From Candidatus Omnitrophota bacterium (GTDB lineage Bacteria; Omnitrophota; Gorgyraeia; Zapsychrales; Fredricksoniimonadaceae), in the NCBI GenBank assembly GCA_013286575.1, contig JABDFL010000005.1:1-50253 (forward strand): DNA of 50,253 nucleotides, written 5' to 3'. A model generated the notes under the pieces. It searched no databases. It was not told the DNA's origin and saw nothing but the letters and a program-made list of their open reading frames with translations. Below are positions 44,312-50,253 of the stretch, one piece after another. Made by a program: the position numbers and the translations under genes. The first letter of the stretch is position 1; the number at the start of each line of letters is the position of its first letter.

Positions 44312-45790
44312 ATGGATTCTTGGAGAGGGATAACATCTTTAACTTATAGTCAGATCAAGGATTTACAGAACCAACGGCTGCATTCTTTTATCAATACCCA
44401 CGTCTATCCTTTTAGCCCCTATTACACCAAGCTTTTTGATGAGAAGAAAATTAATCCCCGGCATATCCGTACCAGGGAAGATTTAAAACGCATTCCTTAT
44501 ATTTCCAAATCCGATTTGATAGGCAAGGACAATCCGCAAAAATTCAAGGATTTCATCCTGCAGCCTGATAAAGAAAAGATCAGCCGGTATTGGCCCAAAT
44601 CACGTATTTTGGCGCGAGCGCTAAAATCCATGCTCTTAGGCCATCACCTGCAGGAGGATCTAGCCAAAGAGTTCCGTCCGGTGTTTATGACCTTTACCAC
44701 GGGAACGACCAATGCACCGGTGCCTTTTATGTATAGCCGTTATGATTTGGATAATTTGAATGTTTCGGGGGCCCGCATGGTCGGGCTTTTTGACATTAAG
44801 GGGGATGAGAGGATCATGAACCTTTTTCCCTTTGCCCCGCACCTGGCTTTTTGGCAGGTTTTTTTTGGCGCTATCGAGGCGGACCTTTTTGCGCTTTCCA
44901 CCGGCGGCGGCAAGGTCATGGGCACCGAAGGTAATTTAACGGCTTTGTTGAGGATCAAGCCTTCAGCCATTCTGGGTGTGCCAAGCTATATTTATCATCT
45001 GGTCCGTTACGCCCAGGAAAAAGGGCATGACCTTTCTTTTTTAAAGAAAATCGTCCTGGGGGCGGCCAAGGTCACCAGTGCCTATAAACAAAAATTATCA
45101 GAGATGTTGAGCGCCCAGGGGGCCAAAAATGTTTATATTTTCGGCACCTATGGATTTACCGAGGCGCGCACTGCCTGGGCCGAGTGTCCGGCGGAAAATC
45201 ATTTATCCAGCGGCTACCATCTTTATCCGGACAAGGAGATCTTTGAGATCATTGACCCTGAGACCGGCGAAGTCAAAGATGACGGCGCGGACGGTGAGTT
45301 GGTTTATACGAGCCTGGATTCACGGACAAGTGTGATGCTGCGTTACCGGACAGGTGACTTTGTTAAAGGCGGCATTACCCACGGGCCCTGCCCTTATTGC
45401 GGGCGCCAGACCCTGCGTTTGTCCTCAAACATTACGCGTTTGTCTGATAATAAAGATATACAGCTTTCCAAGGTCAAAGGGACCCTGGTCAATTTAAGCC
45501 ATTTTGCCGAGGTGCTCAGCGGCATCCCTCAAATCAATGAGTGGCAGTTGGAAATCCGCAAACATAAAAATGACCCTTATGAAGTTGATGAGATGGTGGT
45601 CTATGTCACGCCTCAGCCGGAAGTTAACCAAAGCGCCCTTTCTCAATTGATCAAGGATAAATTGACCGGCGCCACGGAAGTTTCACCCAATGAGATCAAG
45701 TTCATCCCCCTGGATGAAATGGTCAAGCGCCTTGAATTGGAAACAGCGAATAAGGAAAAGCGGATATTAGACAGCAGGCCAAAGGCTTAA
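44312..45790 (+). CDS. Phenylacetate-CoA-ligase-like acyl-adenylate ligase
   Basis: AMP-forming adenylating enzyme. FTTGTTNAPVPF is the P-loop-like AMP-binding motif, YGFTEARTAWAECPAEN and DGELVYTSLDSRTSVMLRYRTGDF are the A5/A7-type motifs, and CPYCGRQT is a short cysteine pair seen in PaaK-like enzymes. The track start at 44264 runs into the terminator; ATG at 44312 gives 492 residues. No clear Shine-Dalgarno; TATATT at 44294-44299 with a weak TTCGCT suggests a near-leaderless start. It precedes thiolase and fadB-like genes, so it probably activates a carboxylic or fatty acid. Confidence 0.8.
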   Translation: MDSWRGITSLTYSQIKDLQNQRLHSFINTHVYPFSPYYTKLFDEKKINPRHIRTREDLKRIPYISKSDLIGKDNPQKFKDFILQPDKEKISRYWPKSRILARALKSMLLGHHLQEDLAKEFRPVFMTFTTGTTNAPVPFMYSRYDLDNLNVSGARMVGLFDIKGDERIMNLFPFAPHLAFWQVFFGAIEADLFALSTGGGKVMGTEGNLTALLRIKPSAILGVPSYIYHLVRYAQEKGHDLSFLKKIVLGAAKVTSAYKQKLSEMLSAQGAKNVYIFGTYGFTEARTAWAECPAENHLSSGYHLYPDKEIFEIIDPETGEVKDDGADGELVYTSLDSRTSVMLRYRTGDFVKGGITHGPCPYCGRQTLRLSSNITRLSDNKDIQLSKVKGTLVNLSHFAEVLSGIPQINEWQLEIRKHKNDPYEVDEMVVYVTPQPEVNQSALSQLIKDKLTGATEVSPNEIKFIPLDEMVKRLELETANKEKRILDSRPKA

Positions 45791-45806
45791 CAAAGGAAGG
45801 AAGAAT

Positions 45807-47084
45807 ATGGAAAGAATAGCGATAGTCGACGGTATACGCACCCCGTTTTCAAAAATGGGGGCGAATTTCAATTATTTGAGCGCCCAGGAATTAGGGCGTA
45901 TTGCCGCGCGTGAATTGATTGAGCGCATGAGCTTGGATGTTAAGCTCATTGATGAGGTGATTTTCGGGTGCGTTGGCCAACCAGCGGACGCGGCCAATAT
46001 TGCCCGCGTCATTGCTCTTCTTGCCGGTGTTCCTAAAACCACACCTGCTTTTACCGTGCATCGCAATTGCGCTTCGGGCATTGAAGCAGTGGCCCAGGCC
46101 GCCATCAAGATCAGGGCAGGGGAAGGTGTCTGCTATTTGACCGGCGGTACTGAATCTATGAGCAATATCCCGTTTTTTCTTTCCAAAGAGTATCAGGAGA
46201 TCCTCACTGAAATTTCGCGCGCGAAGACCCTGCCGGCCAAATTGCAGGGCTTTGCCAAAATACGGCCGCATCATTTTTTGATGCCGAAGATCGGGTTGCA
46301 GTTGGGCTTGACCGACCCTGTCTGCGGCCTGAACATGGGGCAGACAGCTGAAGTATTGGTCAAGGAATTTGGTATCACCCGCCGTGAACAGGATGAATTT
46401 TCTTTAGCCAGCCATCAGAAAGCCATTGCCGCGCGGGCGATTCTTCGAGAGGAAATCGTTCCTGTAATTCCGGGCCCAAAATATAAAGAAGCGGTGTTGG
46501 ATGATAACGGCCCGCGCGAAGGCCAGACGATCGAAGCCTTGGCCAAATTAAAACCTTTTTTTGAAAAAGGCACGGGGACTGTGACTGCGGGAAATTCCAG
46601 CCAGATCACAGACGGTGCTTGTGCGATTTTAGTGATGGGCGAATCACGCGCCAAGGAATTAGGCTTGAAACCTTTGGGGTACCTGCGTAGTTTTGCCTTT
46701 GTGGGAGTTGAACCTAACCGCATGGGCATCGGCCCGGCGCATGCCATACCCCTGGCGTTAAAGAAGGCAGGCATGAAATTCTCCGATATGCAGGCTTTTG
46801 AGATCAACGAAGCTTTTGCCGCACAGGCTTTGGCTTGCGTGCGCGCCTTAGCATCAGATAAATTCACCAAAGACTTCGGTTACGAAGGTTATACCGGTGC
46901 CATTGATCCGGCGAAGTTAAATGTCCATGGCGGGGCCATTGCCCTGGGCCATCCGGTTGGTGTTACAGGAGCAAGGATCATATTAACCATGCTCAAACAT
47001 TTAAACCGCGCCAATCTCAATGTCGGCATCGTGTCTTTATGTATCGGCGGCGGCCAGGGGGCTGCAGTAGTTTTAGAGAGATAG
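45807..47084 (+). CDS. Acetyl-CoA acyltransferase (thiolase)
   Basis: Thiolase of the FadA/FadI/AtoB superfamily, 425 residues. Nucleophile Cys88 in VHRNCASGIEA, NEAFAAQALA, GGAIALGHPVGVTGARI and the second active-site cysteine in SLCIGGGQGAA. Catalyses cleavage or formation of 3-ketoacyl-CoA. GAAGGAAG precedes the ATG. Lies between an acyl ligase and a FadB-like protein; could act in beta-oxidation or its reversal. Confidence 0.93.
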   Translation: MERIAIVDGIRTPFSKMGANFNYLSAQELGRIAARELIERMSLDVKLIDEVIFGCVGQPADAANIARVIALLAGVPKTTPAFTVHRNCASGIEAVAQAAIKIRAGEGVCYLTGGTESMSNIPFFLSKEYQEILTEISRAKTLPAKLQGFAKIRPHHFLMPKIGLQLGLTDPVCGLNMGQTAEVLVKEFGITRREQDEFSLASHQKAIAARAILREEIVPVIPGPKYKEAVLDDNGPREGQTIEALAKLKPFFEKGTGTVTAGNSSQITDGACAILVMGESRAKELGLKPLGYLRSFAFVGVEPNRMGIGPAHAIPLALKKAGMKFSDMQAFEINEAFAAQALACVRALASDKFTKDFGYEGYTGAIDPAKLNVHGGAIALGHPVGVTGARIILTMLKHLNRANLNVGIVSLCIGGGQGAAVVLER

Positions 47085-47087
47085 CGT

Positions 47088-47175
47088 ATCATCGGGTGAC
47101 CGAGGGAGGGGCATCCCTAGCGAGCGCAGGCTTTTGCGAGCACGCTGGGGAAACCCGAGGGCAGGACCCGATGAT
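47088..47175 (+). ncRNA. Candidate structured RNA element or repeat before the fadB-like gene
   Basis: Closed by a perfect ten-base-pair stem ATCATCGGGT / ACCCGATGAT. Inside, CCCTAGCG pairs with CGCTGGGG (one wobble) and CGCA with TGCG around GGCTTT. Between the stems lie near-repeats CCGAGGGAGG and CCGAGGGCAGG. The ribosome site of the next gene begins within six bases of its 3' end. No known riboswitch or ncRNA family recognised; it may be a cis-regulator or a dispersed repeat. Confidence 0.45.
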
Positions 47176-47192
47176 CAGCATAAGGAGAGAAT

Positions 47193-49307
47193 ATGTCTGT
47201 TTTCTATAAAGAAGAAAATAATGTCGGCACCATCACCTTTGACCAGCCGGATTCCAAAGTCAATGTTTTAAATTCCGCGACCCTGTTGACGCTGGATAAA
47301 ATGCTCGACGGGCTTAAAGCAAAAAACCTCAAAGCCCTGGTCATCCAAAGCGCCAAGAAAGATATTTTTATCGCCGGTGCCGATATCAAGGAAATTGAAA
47401 ATATTGTTGAGCTGCAGGACGGCAAATCCAAGGCCCAGGCCGGCCAGCGGGTCATGGATAAGATCGAAGACCTGCCATTCCCGACCGTGGCTGTGATTGA
47501 TGGGGTGGCTCTCGGCGGCGGGTGTGAATTGGCCCTGGCTTGCCGTTATAGGGTCATGACCTTTAACACCAAGATCCGTATCGGCCTTCCGGAAGTCAAT
47601 CTGGGTTTTGTTCCGGGCTTTGGCGGCACCTATCGCCTGCCGCGCCTGCTTGGCCTTCAGCAGGGATTAAAAATGATCGTTTCGGCCAGTCCCATCAATT
47701 CTTCAGCAGCCTTCAAGTGCGGTTTGGCTGACAGGCTTTATCCGTCGGTGGGTTTGCCTGATCGCGTTAAGGAATTCATCGAGGAGATTGCCGCTGAGCC
47801 CAACAAGCGCATCTTCAAGCCATATACGCCCAAAGGAGTCCAGGCCTTCCTGGAAAAAAATCCTTTAGGCCAGGGGGTTGTATATAAGGAAACGATCAAA
47901 TCTATCCAAAAGGCAACCAAAGGTTTTTATCCGTCTCCCTTAAAAGCAGTGGAAGTGATACGCAAGACCCTGTATTTGCCCCGGGAGCATGCTTTGGACA
48001 TAGAGTCCAGTGCTTTTGCCGAGCTTGCCATTACACCTATATCAAAAAATCTGGTGAAGGTTTTTTACATGTCGGAGAAATATAAGAAATTAACAGTCCC
48101 AGGTGCTGAAAATATCAAACCCATGCCCATTACCAAGGGCGCTGTGATCGGTGCCGGCATCATGGGGGGCGGAATTGCCCAGTTATTCAGCGATCGCGGC
48201 GTTTGGGCGCGGCTTAAAGATATTAATCAGGATGCGATTGCCAAGGGGCTGAAAGCCGCTTATGACGTCTACGCCCAGGCCATGAAAAGAAAGAAGGCAC
48301 GGCCCTATGAGGTGGCAGCGAAAATGGCGATGATCTCAGGGACAGTTGATTACAGCGGTTTTGCTGACGCGGACATTGCCATTGAGGCGGTGGTTGAGAA
48401 TATGGATGTTAAGAAAAAAGTTTTTGCTGAGGTGAGCCAAGCGCTGTCTTCAAAAGCTATTTTAGCCTCGAACACCTCGTCTTTGTCAGTGACGGAAATG
48501 GCCCGCGCTTCCAAGGACCCCTCAAGGGTGATCGGTTTTCATTTTTTTAATCCGGTGCATCGCATGCCCTTGATTGAGATCATCACCACTGAATTTACCT
48601 CTCAGCAGACCTTGGTTACAACGCTGGAATTTGCCAAGAAATTAGGCAAGACACCGGTCATTGTTAAAGATGCCCCAGGCTTTTTAGTCAACCGTATCCT
48701 TTTAGGGTATATCAATGAAGCCGGACGCCTTTTAGGTGAGGGTGGTTCTATCACCGCCATTGACCGCTTTGCCACCAATTTCGGAATGCCTATGGGGCCT
48801 TTTACTTTATCCGACGAGGTTGGCCTGGATGTGGGGGTGAAGGTCTTACATATTTTGGAGGCTGGTTTGGGCCCGCGTTTTAAGCCTTCAAAGATATTCG
48901 ATGACGTTTTGCCTTTAAAGCTCCTGGGTAAAAAATCAGGCAAAGGTTTTTATATTCATGGCAAGGAACGGGTGGTCAATCCCCAGGTGCAGGCCCTGGT
49001 CCAATCCGGCGGCAGCATTAAAGAAGAGGAAGCTGTGCAGCGGATGATGTATATTATGATCAATGAAGCCGCGATGATTTTGCAGGAGAAGGTGGTGGAT
49101 GGCGCGGATGCCGTTGATATCGGCATGATTTTTGGGACAGGCTTTCCGCCTTTTAGGGGCGGCCTTTTACGCTATGCAGATTCACTGGGAATTGATAAAC
49201 TAGTGGACGGCATGGAAAAGCTGGAAGCCCGTTTCAAAGATGGCCGCTTTAAGCCATGCACGTATATTTTGGATTTGAAATCAAATGGCAAAAAATTCTT
49301 CATTTGA
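47193..49307 (+). CDS. fadB: Fused enoyl-CoA hydratase / 3-hydroxyacyl-CoA dehydrogenase
   Basis: FadB-like trifunctional-type protein, 704 residues. N-terminal crotonase domain (IAGADIKEIE oxyanion loop, catalytic glutamates in GGCELALA and LPEVNLGFVPGFGG), linker, then a Rossmann dehydrogenase (GAGIMGGGIAQLFSDRG), catalytic His in GFHFFNPVHRMPLIEII, and two C-terminal helical domains (PGFLVNRIL...). AAGGAGAG ribosome site. Follows thiolase and a structured element. Acyl-CoA dehydrogenase is not in the window. Overlaps the next gene by 23 bases. Confidence 0.93.
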   Translation: MSVFYKEENNVGTITFDQPDSKVNVLNSATLLTLDKMLDGLKAKNLKALVIQSAKKDIFIAGADIKEIENIVELQDGKSKAQAGQRVMDKIEDLPFPTVAVIDGVALGGGCELALACRYRVMTFNTKIRIGLPEVNLGFVPGFGGTYRLPRLLGLQQGLKMIVSASPINSSAAFKCGLADRLYPSVGLPDRVKEFIEEIAAEPNKRIFKPYTPKGVQAFLEKNPLGQGVVYKETIKSIQKATKGFYPSPLKAVEVIRKTLYLPREHALDIESSAFAELAITPISKNLVKVFYMSEKYKKLTVPGAENIKPMPITKGAVIGAGIMGGGIAQLFSDRGVWARLKDINQDAIAKGLKAAYDVYAQAMKRKKARPYEVAAKMAMISGTVDYSGFADADIAIEAVVENMDVKKKVFAEVSQALSSKAILASNTSSLSVTEMARASKDPSRVIGFHFFNPVHRMPLIEIITTEFTSQQTLVTTLEFAKKLGKTPVIVKDAPGFLVNRILLGYINEAGRLLGEGGSITAIDRFATNFGMPMGPFTLSDEVGLDVGVKVLHILEAGLGPRFKPSKIFDDVLPLKLLGKKSGKGFYIHGKERVVNPQVQALVQSGGSIKEEEAVQRMMYIMINEAAMILQEKVVDGADAVDIGMIFGTGFPPFRGGLLRYADSLGIDKLVDGMEKLEARFKDGRFKPCTYILDLKSNGKKFFI

Positions 49308-49902
49308 TCCAGCCGCTATTTTAGGGCTAAAACAAAAACCTGCCAAGAAGCCTTTCCCCAAAAAGGCTGTTCTCATTGTGATAGCCTCACTTGCCGGATC
49401 ACTTTTATTGGCTGCGTCAGTTTGGCTTTTGTATTTTGAAGCGCAGTTTAGCGTATATCAGGACAGCCAATATAAATTTTCCATCAAATATCCTAAGACA
49501 TGGAGGGTGGTCATTCATCCGCAGGTGAATGTGGCAGTGGTGTTCCTGCGCCCCAAAGACACCGCCCTGGATACGCTGCAAGAAAATTTTAACGTTACCA
49601 TCCAAGCCATGCCGGAAGATATTTATACCCTGGAGGCATTCAGCGCCAGGGTCAAAACGCAGATCATGGCGGTGTTGGGAAAGAATACGGGCATCGTCGA
49701 GGATAAATCGATCCACTGGAGTTGGCGTGAGGGCCATGAGATAGTCTTGGCGGCGCCTAAGCCCGACCATTTAAAAATGGTCAATGCATGGGTCCTGGCC
49801 CATGATCAAGCCTACATCCTGACCTTCCTGGGGGACATGCGTAAATACGCGAAGGACAGTCCCGTAGTAGATAGAATGATCCACTCGCTTCAAATTCAAT
49901 AA
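49285..49902 (+). CDS. Membrane-anchored PsbP-like protein
   Basis: 205 residues with a cytoplasmic Lys/Pro-rich N-terminus, one span at about 28-49 (VLIVIASLAGSLLLAASVWLLY) and an extracytoplasmic alpha/beta domain. YKFSIKYPKTWRVVIHP...VAVVFLRPKD...ENFNVTIQAM resembles the PsbP/DcrB fold. Function unknown. Starts within the fadB-like gene and stops directly at the next ATG. Confidence 0.65.
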   Translation: MAKNSSFDPAAILGLKQKPAKKPFPKKAVLIVIASLAGSLLLAASVWLLYFEAQFSVYQDSQYKFSIKYPKTWRVVIHPQVNVAVVFLRPKDTALDTLQENFNVTIQAMPEDIYTLEAFSARVKTQIMAVLGKNTGIVEDKSIHWSWREGHEIVLAAPKPDHLKMVNAWVLAHDQAYILTFLGDMRKYAKDSPVVDRMIHSLQIQ

Positions 49903-50253
49903 ATGATAATAATTTTGATGGCCCTATTATTTTTCAATTTACCTTCCGTTTATGCAGAGGTACAGACGGCAGAGGAATATTTGAGTAACGGGAACGACGC
50001 ATTCAATGGGGGCAATTTGGATCTGGCCATTGTTGATTATACCAAGGCCATCAGCATCAACCCCAATCTTGGCAAGGCCTATAATAACCGGGGAGTTGCT
50101 TATGCCAAGGAAGGCAGTTTGCAGCGGGCCATTGATGATTTTACCCTGGCCATCGCCAATAATCTTAAAGATGCGGATGCTTATAACAACCGTGGCCATG
50201 CTTATGCCGAGCAGGGCAATTTTACGCAGGCGATCTTTGATTATACCAAGGCC
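49903..50253 (+). CDS. Secreted TPR-repeat protein, truncated by window end
   Basis: Not in the ORF track because the stop lies outside. ATG directly follows the PsbP-like stop codon. Signal peptide MIIILMALLFFNLPSVYA, then tandem 34-residue TPR units (AFNGGNLDLAIVDYTKAISINPNLGKAYNNRGVAYAKEGS, AIDDFTLAIANN...AYNNRGHAYAEQGNFTQAIFDYTKA). At least three repeats by the edge. Probably a periplasmic protein-interaction module. Confidence 0.85.
   Translation, partial: MIIILMALLFFNLPSVYAEVQTAEEYLSNGNDAFNGGNLDLAIVDYTKAISINPNLGKAYNNRGVAYAKEGSLQRAIDDFTLAIANNLKDADAYNNRGHAYAEQGNFTQAIFDYTKA

Noticed and set aside
1-50253. CRISPR arrays, prophage, insertion sequence, toxin-antitoxin or defence genes
   Set aside because: No regularly spaced repeats, transposase, integrase or defence-domain proteins seen in any frame; only short palindromic repeats.

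Overview
The window looks like chromosomal core DNA of a Gram-negative-type, uncultured bacterium, with Candidatus Omnitrophota (former OP3) as my best guess. The basis for that guess is the mix of long proteins with disordered or coiled-coil parts, a PGGIDLNS...PINLMPLLGL tail on the first gene that I recall from Omnitrophota proteins, AsmA-like and lipoprotein genes that imply an outer membrane, and dense housekeeping operons. The phylum is inferred, not proven. I see no prophage, integrase, transposase gene, CRISPR array or rRNA.

Layout. (1) 1-2547: an enlarged phosphohexomutase cut by or starting at the window edge, followed by a 0.6 kb AT-rich stretch with two tiny overlapping membrane-protein ORFs on the minus strand. 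(2) 3-5.2 kb: groES-groEL behind a near-consensus sigma70 promoter flanked by two CIRCE-like operators. (3) 5.2-8.4 kb: a GuaB3-type IMP dehydrogenase and GMP synthase (guanine nucleotide synthesis), the latter with a histone-H1-like lysine-rich N-terminal tail. (4) 8.4-28.1 kb: a long plus-strand series: dnaE, HU, hisS, aspS (lacking the GAD insert), a LysM lipoprotein, phoH, a short 7TM-HD (PgpH-like) protein, ybeY carrying an in-frame palindrome, mreD, PBP2, a 964-residue secreted coiled-coil/TPR-like protein, a YyaL-type thioredoxin-domain protein, a membrane-anchored coiled-coil protein, an AsmA-like protein and a NifU-N-like protein. (5) 28.1-33.5 kb, minus strand: ilvB-ilvH and a tight gshA-gshB-glutaredoxin-ibaG-grxD operon for glutathione synthesis and glutathione/Fe-S proteins. 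(6) 33.5-36.1 kb: a second BolA (plus) and, on the minus strand, dusB with an NADPH-type disulfide reductase. (7) 36.2-40.8 kb: a TrpD2-like protein, MtaB, a GIY-YIG protein and a CPBP protease. (8) 40.9-43.9 kb: tRNA-Lys(CTT), split transketolase and transaldolase. (9) 44.0-44.3 kb: a 54-residue secreted peptide gene with strong signals. (10) 44.3-49.3 kb: acyl-adenylate ligase, thiolase, a structured intergenic element and a FadB-type hydratase/dehydrogenase. The window ends in a PsbP-like protein and a truncated TPR protein.

The genes mostly serve growth: chaperones, nucleotide supply, replication, tRNA charging and modification, ribosome maturation, cell-shape/peptidoglycan synthesis, redox buffering and pentose phosphate carbon flow. 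The least ordinary signals are regulatory or architectural: a 23-bp divergent gshA/bolA spacer with a palindromic -10 that predicts leaderless mRNAs in both directions, a second divergent leaderless pair at dusB/trpD2, an 88-nt closed stem structure before the fadB-like gene, a palindrome embedded in ybeY, the tail on GMP synthase, the GAD-less AspRS, and a mini-cassette of overlapping microproteins.
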